A stretch of DNA of 64,000 bases from Viridilinea sp964592425 (GTDB lineage Bacteria; Chloroflexota; Chloroflexia; Chloroflexales; Chloroflexaceae), in contig CAZQCG010000020.1 of NCBI GenBank assembly GCA_964592425.1, positions 1-64,000 of the forward strand, given 5' to 3'. Made by a program: the position numbers and the translations under genes. The notes below the pieces were generated by a model that saw only the letters and a program-made list of their open reading frames with translations, made no database searches and was not told the origin of the DNA. The first letter of the stretch is position 1, and every line of letters starts with the position of its first letter. Of this stretch, positions 51,972 to 60,198 are shown one piece after another.

Positions 51972-52532
51972 ATGCGCGGACGATCAGTGCGCAAGGCCGA
52001 ACGTGCGGGGGGCGGTGCAGAGGCCAGGCGTCTGACACGCTGCGCGGGTACCTGGCTGGAACATGCCCCCGACGCAGCCGAACAGGCACGCATCGCGGCG
52101 GCAATACGGCAACTGAAGCATCTGCGCAGCGAGGCGACCGCCTTCTATGCCGACCAGGCTGCTGCCGATGCCTTTTGCCTCGCGCTCTTCCGTGATCCGG
52201 CCTTTGCGCCGCTTGCTTTCGCCGATGAACTGGTGCAGGCGATCATCGCTCGCCAGGGTGAGCCGCCGGTGGTCGAGGAGGGCGAGGAGCAGCAATTCTC
52301 CGCCTATCTGCGCACGGCGGTGCTGGCGGTCGCCAGCCCGAATACGCGGCGCTTCCTGGCCGCCCAACTGCGGCGCTTCCTGCCCATCTACAGTGAGGCC
52401 GGGCGCTGGCGCGAGGCGATTGCGCTTGACCATAGTGCCTTCCGCACCGCCCTGGGCAGCGAAGTGACGCCTTTTCTGGCCCAGATGGCCCTGCTCGGCC
52501 TGGCCGCCTATTATGAGCGGGTCGAAGAGTGA
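51972..52532 (+). CDS. Hypothetical helical protein divergent from cysK
   Basis: A 186-residue soluble, mostly helical protein, Ala/Arg-rich, with no membrane segment. Conserved-looking stretches are IRQLKHLRSEATAFYADQ (about 45-62) and FLAAQLRRFLPIY near 135. An AAGGAG about 9 bp before ATG 51972 supports translation. The family is not recognised, and the shared regulatory region with cysK is the only clue to a role. Confidence 0.65.
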   Translation: MRGRSVRKAERAGGGAEARRLTRCAGTWLEHAPDAAEQARIAAAIRQLKHLRSEATAFYADQAAADAFCLALFRDPAFAPLAFADELVQAIIARQGEPPVVEEGEEQQFSAYLRTAVLAVASPNTRRFLAAQLRRFLPIYSEAGRWREAIALDHSAFRTALGSEVTPFLAQMALLGLAAYYERVEE

Positions 52533-52812
52533 GAAGGCCGCTCCCTTTTTTAAGTAACCGTCTGGCGGGAGGCGTGGAGGGCGGAGCCCTTCACATCCAC
52601 CCTTGCGGGGGCCTGCGGCCCCCCTGGACATGAACTTAAGCCTTGCGACGAGCCTTCCGGCGGGGGTTCGGGGGCAATGCCCCCGAGAATCCCCCTTTCG
52701 GGTGGGGATTTAGGGGCCACAGACCCCTTAAGTTCATGCCTATGGGGCTTGCGGTCCCCACACCCTCGCCACGGGCAGCGGCGAAAAGTGTCACTCGGTT
52801 ACGCACCTTGTC
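52533..52812. repeat. Stacked hairpins within a 12-bp inverted repeat
   Basis: The 280-bp gap between two convergent genes contains CATGAACTTAAG (52629-52640) and its exact complement CTTAAGTTCATG (52727-52738). Between and around them are GC-rich hairpins such as GCGGGGGCC/GGCCCCC (about 52600) and GGGGGCAATGCCCCC (about 52671). No gene is seen. It is a possible small non-autonomous element and a two-way transcript end. Confidence 0.55.
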
Positions 52813-53379
52813 TTAGCGCTCAGGGTCGATCCGCGGCAGCACAATGCCCTGCTGGCCCTGGTATTTGCCTTTCTTGTCGGCGTAGGAGATTTCGCACTCC
52901 TCGTCGCTCTCCAGAAAGAGCACCTGGCCGATCCCTTCGTTGGCGTAGATGCGCGCTGGCAGCGGGGTGGTGTTACTGATCTCGATCGTGACGTAGCCGG
53001 TCCACTCTGGCTCAAGTGGCGTCACGTTGATGATGATGCCGCATCTGGCGTACGAACTTTTGCCAATCACAATGCAGCTGACCTTGCGCGGGATACTGAA
53101 GCGCTCCATCGACTGGGCCAGTGCGAAGGAGTTTGGCGGGATGTCGATATGTTCAGCCACAATATCGACAAATGAGCGTGGATTGAAGTTTTTTGGATCA
53201 ACCAGGACATTATAGACGTTGGTGAAGACCTTAAAATGGTCTGTCACCCGCATGTCGTAGCCGTAGGAGGTGAGCCCGTAGGAGATCACGCCGCTACGCA
53301 CCTGGCGGTCGACGAACGGCTCGATCATCCCGTGCTCAAGCGCCATTCTCCTGATCCAGCGGTCGGCCTTGATCGGCAT
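52813..53379 (-). CDS. dcd: dCTP deaminase
   Basis: A 188-residue Dcd/Dut-fold enzyme that deaminates dCTP to dUTP on the way to dTTP. SYGLTSYGYDMRV near 35-47, the active-site-like GKSSYARCGI near 106-115 (catalytic Glu in PLEPEWTGYVTIEISN near 124) and NEGIGQVLFLE are family motifs. ATG 53379 has GGAG 7 bp upstream; an in-frame TTG at 53391 is less likely. It lies next to a thymidylate-synthase-like gene of the same pathway, 22 bp downstream of it. Confidence 0.94.
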   Translation of the reverse strand: MPIKADRWIRRMALEHGMIEPFVDRQVRSGVISYGLTSYGYDMRVTDHFKVFTNVYNVLVDPKNFNPRSFVDIVAEHIDIPPNSFALAQSMERFSIPRKVSCIVIGKSSYARCGIIINVTPLEPEWTGYVTIEISNTTPLPARIYANEGIGQVLFLESDEECEISYADKKGKYQGQQGIVLPRIDPER

Positions 53380-53401
53380 GTGCTTCTCCAAAATAGCGTG
53401 G

Positions 53402-54877
53402 TCACAAGGCTAATGCGCGATCCTGGTGGTAGGCTTCCGCCCGCCCCAGGTGTAGGGCTAACTCGGCTTTTTGCAATTCGCGGCCCAGGTAGATCGCGTG
53501 GCTTACTTCACCGATAAAAGGGGCCACGCTCAGACCCAACTCACGGGCGTTGGGGCCGCGCAAGGTCTGGAGATGCTCGCCGCTGGGCGAGTAGTGGCGC
53601 ACCACGAGATCCGGCGGCTCTACCCCGACCACGAACGAGCCGCGTCCATCACGCTTCAGGCGCGGGTCACTCGGGCGGTAGTGCGCTTTGAGCAGATCCT
53701 CGGCGCGGGCCCAGTCGTGGGCGTAGATGTGGGCTGAATGTGAGAGGATGGCCAGCTCACCTGCTGCAGCACCGAGCGCACTGGCGATCTCGTCCTGCAG
53801 CGCACGCAGGCCAAAGGCATTGCCCGGCCAGGCCCGGTAGATGTCGTGGGAGCGGAAGTAGGCCGTCAGGTGCAGGCGCTCGTCGCGCAGCCGCGCCTGC
53901 ACCAGGGTCAGGCAGGGCGGGCCAGGGTTGCCAGCATCCTCAGGCGGGTGCCACAGGCTAGCCAGCGCCCGCCGGCTTGCGCCCGATCCTTTTAGCTCGG
54001 CCACCAGCGCAGCGACCTGGTCAAAGCCGGCGGCATTGCCATGCGCATGAGCAGGAAAGGCGCGCAGGCGTTCGCCATAGGTGTAACTGAGCCCGGCCCC
54101 ATGGCCGGCCTGCAGGAACTGGCCCAGGTAGCCGCTGTAGCTGCCGTCAGGCAGGCGCTCTCCCAGGCTCTCCCGGCTGAAGGGCATCCAATCAGCATAC
54201 GAGCAGTCTGCCAGGTCGACTGGCTCATCACTAACAATCGTCAGCAGGTTCAGGATCTCACGCTGATCGGAGCTATGTTGGGTGGCTCCACGCCGCCCGA
54301 AGCGCAGCAGGTGCCAGAGCAGTTGGAGATAGGCGCTGCGGATCGTCTTGCCACGTAGCAGCAGGCCCATCTCGGCGGCAGGTAGGGCCTCGGCGGCGGG
54401 CTCGTGATATGGGAAGATCAGCGGCTCAGCGGCCCATGCGCGCGCCGGGCGCGGCAAGCCTGCCAGCAGGGCCGCAATCGCCGCAGGCCGTACGACCTCA
54501 CGATGGTCGTGTAGGGTGACGTTCCGCCGCAGTAGCTCAACCGCAGCGGGGGGAATATCGGCATGCAGGCGCAGCCCTTCGCCGATAATGTGCCCGTCAG
54601 CATCAAGCCCATCACGCCAGAGGGCCACCAGGGCCGCACCACTGCCAGTCATCTCGCGCCCACAGAGCAGCAGGTCGGTGATCTGCGGGTGCGCCAGCAA
54701 ATTGCGCACCAGGAAACTGACACCGTCACGCGAATAGAGATTGCCCGCCAGAGCATAACTCGCCGGATCCAGGGCCGGCAACACATGATCCTGCGGTGTC
54801 CAGAGCAGGCAGAGCCCGACCCCGGAGGCGAGGCTGCCGCATGTGAGGCTCTGGGCAAAGTAAGCTGGCCAATCCAT
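53402..54877 (-). CDS. Thymidylate-synthase-like protein fused to an MtrA-like (DUF4346) N-terminal domain
   Basis: A 491-residue fusion. The N-terminal half (about 1-170) matches the pattern of MtrA-like/DUF4346 proteins (GVGLCLLW, SRDGVSFLVRNLLAHP, LLLCGREMTGSGAALVAL). The C-terminal half (about 215-440) has thymidylate synthase motifs: SYTYGERLR, SRRALASLW, the catalytic Cys in GPPCLTLVQARLRD, RSHDIYRAWPGNAF and HSAHIYAHDW. It may make dTMP or methylate another pyrimidine. Proximity to dcd supports a role in pyrimidine nucleotide synthesis. The N-terminal domain in methanogens handles methyl-cobamide, so a methyl-transfer function is possible (inference). Confidence 0.75.
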   Translation of the reverse strand: MDWPAYFAQSLTCGSLASGVGLCLLWTPQDHVLPALDPASYALAGNLYSRDGVSFLVRNLLAHPQITDLLLCGREMTGSGAALVALWRDGLDADGHIIGEGLRLHADIPPAAVELLRRNVTLHDHREVVRPAAIAALLAGLPRPARAWAAEPLIFPYHEPAAEALPAAEMGLLLRGKTIRSAYLQLLWHLLRFGRRGATQHSSDQREILNLLTIVSDEPVDLADCSYADWMPFSRESLGERLPDGSYSGYLGQFLQAGHGAGLSYTYGERLRAFPAHAHGNAAGFDQVAALVAELKGSGASRRALASLWHPPEDAGNPGPPCLTLVQARLRDERLHLTAYFRSHDIYRAWPGNAFGLRALQDEIASALGAAAGELAILSHSAHIYAHDWARAEDLLKAHYRPSDPRLKRDGRGSFVVGVEPPDLVVRHYSPSGEHLQTLRGPNARELGLSVAPFIGEVSHAIYLGRELQKAELALHLGRAEAYHQDRALAL

Positions 54878-54908
54878 GAGCTTTGGAACGCTCCTCAGTG
54901 GGGAGGCA

Positions 54909-54929
54909 CGGAGGGGCTGTGCCCCTCCG
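54909..54929. other. Hairpin upstream of the TS-like gene
   Basis: CGGAGGGGC / GCCCCTCCG (9-bp stem, 3-nt loop) lies in the 172-bp gap after the epimerase gene. The pyrimidine run is on the wrong side for a minus-strand terminator. Confidence 0.35.
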
Positions 54930-55049
54930 AAGAGAAAGAAAAACCTCTGCTTTCCTGGGGGCCAGCTTCCTCAGACTCCGCCAGGAAGGGCGAGAAAGGC
55001 ATGTACAACTGTAGCAAGAGAAGATACGGCGCTCAGCAAGCCAGCAACC

Positions 55050-56024
55050 TCAACCCGCCTGCCCTGCTGAACCGATCCGGGCCCGCCAGTAGGCCAGCAG
55101 TTCATCAACCATAGCGGGCACGCCGATGGTCGGGGCCCAACCGGTTGCTTCCCGCAGCCGGCGGTTATCACCCAGCAGGATCGGCTCGTCGGTGGGACGC
55201 AGGCGGGCCGGGTCTACCCGCACCTCCACCGGCACGCGCCCACGGGCGACCACTAGATCAACAATCTCACCGATGCGTGTCGCCTCACCCGCACAGAGGT
55301 TGTAGACCTCGCCGGGCCTACCGTGCTCAATCAGCAGCCAGAGCGCCCGCGCCACATCACGGGTATGGGTAAAATCACGGCGCGGCTCCAGGTTGCCGAC
55401 ACGCAGGACAGGTTCCTGCAGCCCGGCCTCAATCGCCGCCATCTGCTGACAGAAGGTCTGCATCGAGCAGCGGTCGCCCTGGCGCGGTCCGACATGGTTG
55501 AACGAGCGGGTCACCAGCACATGCAGCCCGAAGTTGTCGGCATACTGCAAGCCAGCCAGCTCGGCGGCCACTTTGCTGACGCCATAGGGACTTGCGGGGC
55601 GCAGCGGGTGGCTCTCGCTGATCGGCACCTCATCAGGGCGCACCGTGCCATACTGGGCGCTCGTACCAGCAATATGCACCCGCGCCTGCGGCACATGCCG
55701 GCGCACCGCCTCAAGCAGGTTCACCGTGCCCTCGACATTGGTGCGCAACGTATGGATGGGGGCCTCCCACGAGGCGCTCGGGTAGCTCTGGGCGGCGAGG
55801 TGGAAGATACGCTCAGGGGCAGCCGCAGCCACCGCCCGATCCACCGCGAAGGGGTCTTCAATATCACCCTCGTGGATGGTGATCCGCCCGAAGAGATGGG
55901 CAATCGGGCGCGGGTCACTGCGCCAGCGTTTGAAGGCATGCACCTCAAGGCCAGGCATGCTCAACAAATGATCGGCCAGAAAACTGCCCACAGGCCCGGT
56001 AATCCCGGTAATCAGAACACGCAC
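55050..56024 (-). CDS. NAD(P)-dependent nucleotide-sugar epimerase/dehydratase (GDP-6-deoxy-mannose reductase-like)
   Basis: A 324-residue extended SDR enzyme with GITGPVGSF (nucleotide-binding loop, residues 7-15), HLAAQSYPSASWE near 75, the Ser in AGTSAQYG and the YGVSK catalytic pair near 145-150. RSFNHVGPRQGDR near 174 and RRDFTHTRDVARA near 220 are typical of GDP-mannose 4,6-dehydratase/Rmd relatives. It would act in deoxysugar synthesis for surface glycans. No other sugar genes are adjacent. Confidence 0.85.
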   Translation of the reverse strand: MRVLITGITGPVGSFLADHLLSMPGLEVHAFKRWRSDPRPIAHLFGRITIHEGDIEDPFAVDRAVAAAAPERIFHLAAQSYPSASWEAPIHTLRTNVEGTVNLLEAVRRHVPQARVHIAGTSAQYGTVRPDEVPISESHPLRPASPYGVSKVAAELAGLQYADNFGLHVLVTRSFNHVGPRQGDRCSMQTFCQQMAAIEAGLQEPVLRVGNLEPRRDFTHTRDVARALWLLIEHGRPGEVYNLCAGEATRIGEIVDLVVARGRVPVEVRVDPARLRPTDEPILLGDNRRLREATGWAPTIGVPAMVDELLAYWRARIGSAGQAG

Positions 56025-56118
56025 ACATCCTCCACCGTATCTAAGTTAGCATACTTACACTGGGGTTTTGGCCCTGGGAGCGCGGGCGGCCCGCGCTCCG
56101 GCGGGGAATGTAAAAAAC

Positions 56119-56217
56119 GCAATACCGCAGAAGTCACGCTATGAGACCTGACAGGTCTGGCAGACCTGTCAGGTCTCGCGCAGGTAACCGCATTACTTTT
56201 GCTCTACTACCTTAATT
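56119..56217. repeat. MITE-like element, copy 2
   Basis: It shares both ends with 18175-18254 (GCAATACCGCAGAAGT and ATTACTTTTGCTCTAC). It carries an additional internal palindrome (CCTGACAGGTCTGG...CAGACCTGTCAGG) absent from copy 1. No coding capacity. Confidence 0.6.
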
Positions 56218-56227
56218 CCCAGCCTAC

Positions 56228-57190
56228 TCATTCAACCGTGGCAGTGGCAGTAGCGATCAGGCGTTCGTTGTCATCGTACAACTCAGCTATGTTACCATCG
56301 AGCCAGACCGGACTGGAGCGATCCCAGTAGAAAATGCCTTGATCACGCTCGTCCTCACCCACTCCAGAGTAGATCATCACGAAGGAGTTTCCAGACGCAT
56401 CCCCTGCGAGGTTATAACTGGGGAAGGTAAAGTCAGGCACAACCCCGCTACGTGAAGCATTCCTGAGACGCCAGCCAGCCATGTTGATCGTCTGATCATC
56501 CACGTAGTAGATCTGAACAAACTCCTGATTAAGGTCATTATCCAGATTGATACTGATGTCAAACATATCCGATGGCACCTTAGTGGCGGTGGCAGTCGGT
56601 GAGGCGCTCGTCGACGTGGTCGGTGAAGCACTCGGTGCAACAATCGGCGTACTGCTCGGCCCTGCCGTAGCGGTTGCACTGGTTGTGCTTGGGCCTGGCG
56701 TGGCGCTGCGCTGTGGCGAAGGCGTGGATGGCTGGATCGCCGTGCTGTTGGGCCGCGGCGTGTTGGGCGGTGCGGTCGCGGTAATGGTAGGCCGGCCCCC
56801 GCTGCTTGTTGCAAGCGGGGTTTCACCCTCGACGGTGGGGCCAACTGTTGTCGGGGCAAGCTCCACGTCGATATAGCAGCTATAGCTGGCGACAAGCGCC
56901 CGCTCGTTGCGCGTCCGCACCTCGACCGGGTAGATCCCTGGGCGCTCCTGGGGCCGCAACGGTAGACTGAAGGCCCCCGTCTGGTCGGCCAGGCCCCCGC
57001 CAACCGCCCGCCCACGCAGATAGATCAGCAGGGCGATCCCCCGCTCAGCCTGGCCGGTCAGCAAGACCGTCTGCCCATTGGGGCAGGCCAGGGCGATGGG
57101 GTCGTTAGCCCGCAGAGACGAACCGAACAACAAAAAGCCGCCGATCAAGGCGACGACGAGGGCGAGATATGTACGGAGGAGTTTGCTCAC
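56228..57190 (-). CDS. Secreted lamin-tail-domain protein
   Basis: A 320-residue exported protein. GTG 57190 is chosen because GGAGGT lies 4 bp upstream and it begins a signal peptide (SKLLRTYLALVVALIGGFLLFG). The open frame before it runs into a tRNA gene. Residues about 45-120 form a beta-sandwich-like domain with ACPNGQTVLLTGQAERG. A Ser/Thr/Pro stalk (about 125-205) follows. The C-terminal domain (about 210-315) has the lamin tail pattern (NQEFVQIYYVDDQTINMAGW, then SPVWLDGNIAELYDDN). Such domains bind other surface molecules. Function unknown. Confidence 0.75.
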   Translation of the reverse strand: MSKLLRTYLALVVALIGGFLLFGSSLRANDPIALACPNGQTVLLTGQAERGIALLIYLRGRAVGGGLADQTGAFSLPLRPQERPGIYPVEVRTRNERALVASYSCYIDVELAPTTVGPTVEGETPLATSSGGRPTITATAPPNTPRPNSTAIQPSTPSPQRSATPGPSTTSATATAGPSSTPIVAPSASPTTSTSASPTATATKVPSDMFDISINLDNDLNQEFVQIYYVDDQTINMAGWRLRNASRSGVVPDFTFPSYNLAGDASGNSFVMIYSGVGEDERDQGIFYWDRSSPVWLDGNIAELYDDNERLIATATATVE

Positions 57191-57237
57191 GAAACCTCCG
57201 GATATAGAGGCCGGAGCGCTGAGATAAAGCGTACTGG

Positions 57238-57311
57238 TGGGCGATAGTGGATTTGAACCACTGACCTCCACGATGTCAACGTGGCGCTCTAACCAACTGA
57301 GCTAATCGCCC
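57238..57311 (-). tRNA. tRNA-Val (anticodon GAC)
   Basis: A 74-nt cloverleaf read on the minus strand: acceptor GGGCGAT / ATCGCCC, D-arm GCTC/GAGC, anticodon stem CCACG/CGTGG with loop TTGACAT, T-arm AGTGG-TTCAAAT-CCACT, discriminator A. Anticodon GAC reads GUC/GUU valine codons. CCA is not encoded. It lies 47 bp upstream of the lamin-tail gene on the same strand, and 72 bp from the divergent CCA-adding enzyme gene. Confidence 0.95.
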
Positions 57312-57383
57312 GCACCTGCGGGTATGCTACCATTGAAGCCTGGCCCTGTCAAGCTATGCTATGACGAGTGACGAGTGACGAGC

Positions 57384-58655
57384 ATGAACTTCCTTTCGGC
57401 CATGTCTGATGAACGTGTGCGCCTGCTGGGCCTGGCCGCCCGTGAGGCCGCCGCCCTGGACATGGCCCTCTGGCTGGTCGGTGGGACGCTGCGCGATCTG
57501 CTGCTGGGCCGCGTGGCCGACGGCGATCTTGATCTGGCAGTGGAGGGCGACGCGCTGGCCCTGGCTCAGGCTATCGCCGCAGCCAGCGGAGGCCTGGTCG
57601 TTGCGGCCTACGCTCCCTTCGGTACCGCCACGTTGGCCGTGACTGGCGCCGACGGGAGGCCCATCCAGCTCGACCTGGCCCGCACGCGCCGTGAGCACTA
57701 TACGCACCCCGCCGCCCTGCCTGAGGTGCAGCCTGCCTCGCTTGCGGTTGACCTGGGCCGACGCGATTTTAGCGTCAATGCGCTGGCCCTTGCTCTGCAC
57801 GCTGGCCCGGAGCTGCCCAGCCCAGGCGATCTGTACGACCCCTTTCATGGGCGCAGTGACCTTGAGGCCCGGCGCTTACGCCTGTTGCACAGCGCCAGTC
57901 TGCGCGACGATCCCACCCGTATGCTGCGCGGGGTGCGCCTGGCCACTCGCCTCGGCCTGAGCCTTGACGCAGCGAGCGCCGCCCAGTTCAAGCAGGCCCT
58001 CGCCACCGGCTACCTCGCCATGCTCAGCCCCGAACGCATCCTCAGCGAGCTCTGCCTGGCCCTGGCCGAGCCACGCCCGGATATGGTGCTCCAGCTTGCC
58101 GATCACTGGGGGCTGACCGCGCAGGTCGTGCCGGGGCTAACCTGGCAGCCCGAGCTGGCTGAGCGCGCAGCGCGCCTGGCCAATGCAGCACCTGCCCCCG
58201 ACCAGCCCCCGCCAGGGCCGCTAGTCTGGGCTGGCTTGCTGCTCTACGGGCTTGATGAGCCAGCCCTGGCCCATCTGGCGGCGCGTTACCCCCTCCCCGC
58301 ACCAGCGCAGACCATGCTCAAACAGATCCCTGCCCTCCGCCGCCGTGCGGCCCACCTGGCCGGACAACCCGCCAGTGTTATTGAGCAGACCCTGCGTCCC
58401 TTCAGCCATGAGGCTGTGACCCTCCTGCGCTACGCTGAGCCTGCTGCCGCGGCTGCCGCCAGCCGCTACCAGGACGAGTTGCGCATGGTGCGAGCGCCGC
58501 TCGACGGGAATGACCTGCGCCGACTGGGTCTCAGCCCTGGCCCCATGCTCGGGCAACTGCTGAACGAGCTGCGCCGCGCCACCCTCGATGGTGAGATCAC
58601 CACCCGCGCCCAGGCCGAAGCGTGGGTGCATACCCGCATCGAGCCGCGTGAGTAG
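57384..58655 (+). CDS. cca: tRNA nucleotidyltransferase/poly(A) polymerase family protein
   Basis: A 423-residue class II nucleotidyltransferase. The active site LVGGTLRDLLLG with the GDLDLAV Asp pair is at about 30-55, RRDFSVNALAL is near 127, and RMLRGVRLATRL starts the helical RNA-binding half. The enzyme would add CCA to tRNA 3' ends; the tRNA nearby does not encode CCA. No HD domain is evident. The start is uncertain: ATG 57384 or 57402. No strong ribosome site is seen. Confidence 0.85.
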   Translation: MNFLSAMSDERVRLLGLAAREAAALDMALWLVGGTLRDLLLGRVADGDLDLAVEGDALALAQAIAAASGGLVVAAYAPFGTATLAVTGADGRPIQLDLARTRREHYTHPAALPEVQPASLAVDLGRRDFSVNALALALHAGPELPSPGDLYDPFHGRSDLEARRLRLLHSASLRDDPTRMLRGVRLATRLGLSLDAASAAQFKQALATGYLAMLSPERILSELCLALAEPRPDMVLQLADHWGLTAQVVPGLTWQPELAERAARLANAAPAPDQPPPGPLVWAGLLLYGLDEPALAHLAARYPLPAPAQTMLKQIPALRRRAAHLAGQPASVIEQTLRPFSHEAVTLLRYAEPAAAAAASRYQDELRMVRAPLDGNDLRRLGLSPGPMLGQLLNELRRATLDGEITTRAQAEAWVHTRIEPRE

Positions 58656-58670
58656 GCGCTCAGGTGGCTC

Positions 58671-58679
58671 TGCTATAAT
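58671..58679 (+). promoter_or_regulatory. Extended -10 promoter of the ECF sigma gene
   Basis: TGCTATAAT is a perfect extended -10 (TGnTATAAT), 40 bp before ATG 58719. No -35 is needed in such promoters. Confidence 0.5.
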
Positions 58680-58718
58680 AAAGGCCCGGAAGATGCCCGG
58701 TGGGAGCAGCGGCGTGCC

Positions 58719-59318
58719 ATGCTGAACGAAGAGCAGCGCCTGGTAGAGGCAGGACAGCGCGGTGATGTTGAGGCGTTCAACCAGTTGGTACGCCTCTACG
58801 AAGGGCGCATCTACAACCTCTGTTACCGCATGCTCGGTGACGCTGACGCGGCTGCCGATGTGAGCCAGGAGACCTTCATCTCAGCCTACCGCAACCTGCA
58901 CCGCTTTCGCGGGGGCGTCTTTCGCGCCTGGCTCTTTCGCATCGCCACCAACGCCTGTTACGATGCCCTGCGTGTACGCAAACGTCGCCCTGCCGTCTCA
59001 CTCAACGCCTTAAGCGAGCCCGACGAGGATGGCCCTGCCTTTGATCTGCCCGCCAGCGGCGAGAGCCCCGACGAGGTGGTTCTGCGCCATGAATTGAGCG
59101 AGGCCATTCGCCAGGGCCTGGCCCGACTACCCGAAGATCAGCGCATCGTGGTCATCCTGAGCGACATCCAGGGCCTGGCCTACGAAGAGATCGCCGAGGT
59201 GACCGGCACCAACCTTGGCACGATCAAGTCACGCCTGAGTCGCGCCCGTGCCCGCCTGCGCGATATTTTGCGCGCAGGGGAACTGCTGCCGTCCAGGTAT
59301 CGTCATAATGATGCGTAG
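58719..59318 (+). CDS. ECF-type RNA polymerase sigma factor
   Basis: A 199-residue sigma-70 family member with region 2 (YNLCYRMLGDADAAADVSQETFISAYRNL, about 28-58) and region 4 (LPEDQRIVVILSDIQGLAYEEIAEV, then GTIKSRLSRARARLRDIL, about 130-190). It controls a set of genes recognised at its own promoter type. A putative membrane anti-sigma factor is encoded 49 bp later. Confidence 0.92.
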   Translation: MLNEEQRLVEAGQRGDVEAFNQLVRLYEGRIYNLCYRMLGDADAAADVSQETFISAYRNLHRFRGGVFRAWLFRIATNACYDALRVRKRRPAVSLNALSEPDEDGPAFDLPASGESPDEVVLRHELSEAIRQGLARLPEDQRIVVILSDIQGLAYEEIAEVTGTNLGTIKSRLSRARARLRDILRAGELLPSRYRHNDA

Positions 59319-59367
59319 GTGATACGCACCCCCGATCCGCAGCCCTGTCTGAAGCCTGGTCACTACG

Positions 59368-60198
59368 ATGCAGAGCGCACCCAATCAATCCAGCCAGCCG
59401 AATGAGAGCGACCTTGAGCTGCTCTCAGCCTATCTTGACGACCAGCTCAGCAGCATCGAGCGGGGCACCCTGGAACGACGGCTGGAGCAGGAGTCCGGCC
59501 TGCGTCTGGCCCTCAACGAGCTTCAGACAACGGTAACGATCCTGCGTGATCTGGAGCCGCTTCGTCCGCCGCGCTCTTTCACGCTCGATCCGGCCAGCGT
59601 GCGGCAGGCACCATTACGCCGGCCTCTGAGCTGGTTTGGTCAGCTTGGCACCAGCCTGGCCGGAATGATGCTGGTGCTGGTCGCCAGCGTACAACTGCTG
59701 ACTGCCGGAGCACCAACGGCTGGCATGCTGGCCGCAGGCGAGCCGGAAGCGGCCATGCCCTTCGAGAGTTTTGCCGCCCCGACCCAGACCATAGCGCCCA
59801 GTTCAGCCGCCGAAGTAGCCCCGGCCCCAATGGCCCTGCCTGAAGCAGCAGACGCTGCCGCCACCGATGCACCGATAAGCGGTGCTGCTATGCTACCGCA
59901 GGAACCAGCGCCCCTGGCGACCTCCTCTGCCTTCACTGGCGGCGGAGCAACGGCCCCTGAGACGGCCCCGGCGGATAGCTTCGTCTCTCCGCCTGCCCCC
60001 GCTGGCGCGAACACCAGCAACGCCGATGCAGAGACCAATGCACGCCAGGCACAGGCAGACGCAGCCAACCCCAATCCGCCGGTAAGTGGAGCAACCGCCG
60101 TTGGCCTCCCCCCCGGCCTGACCCTGGGCCTGGGCCTGGGCCTGATCGCCATCGGGAGTGGATGGTACCTCTACAGCCGCCGGCGCGAAACGCTCTAA
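59368..60198 (+). CDS. Membrane-anchored anti-sigma factor
   Basis: A 276-residue protein. The N-terminal cytoplasmic part (about 10-65) has LELLSAYLDDQLSSIERGTLERRLEQE, as in anti-sigma domains, without the zinc HxxxCxxC motif. One membrane span lies near 92-112, followed by an Ala/Pro-rich extracytoplasmic region and a second hydrophobic C-terminal segment (GLTLGLGLGLIAIGSGWYLY) with a basic end. It pairs with the ECF sigma factor. The inducing signal is unknown. It overlaps murJ's 3' end by 4 bp, tail to tail. Confidence 0.75.
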   Translation: MQSAPNQSSQPNESDLELLSAYLDDQLSSIERGTLERRLEQESGLRLALNELQTTVTILRDLEPLRPPRSFTLDPASVRQAPLRRPLSWFGQLGTSLAGMMLVLVASVQLLTAGAPTAGMLAAGEPEAAMPFESFAAPTQTIAPSSAAEVAPAPMALPEAADAAATDAPISGAAMLPQEPAPLATSSAFTGGGATAPETAPADSFVSPPAPAGANTSNADAETNARQAQADAANPNPPVSGATAVGLPPGLTLGLGLGLIAIGSGWYLYSRRRETL

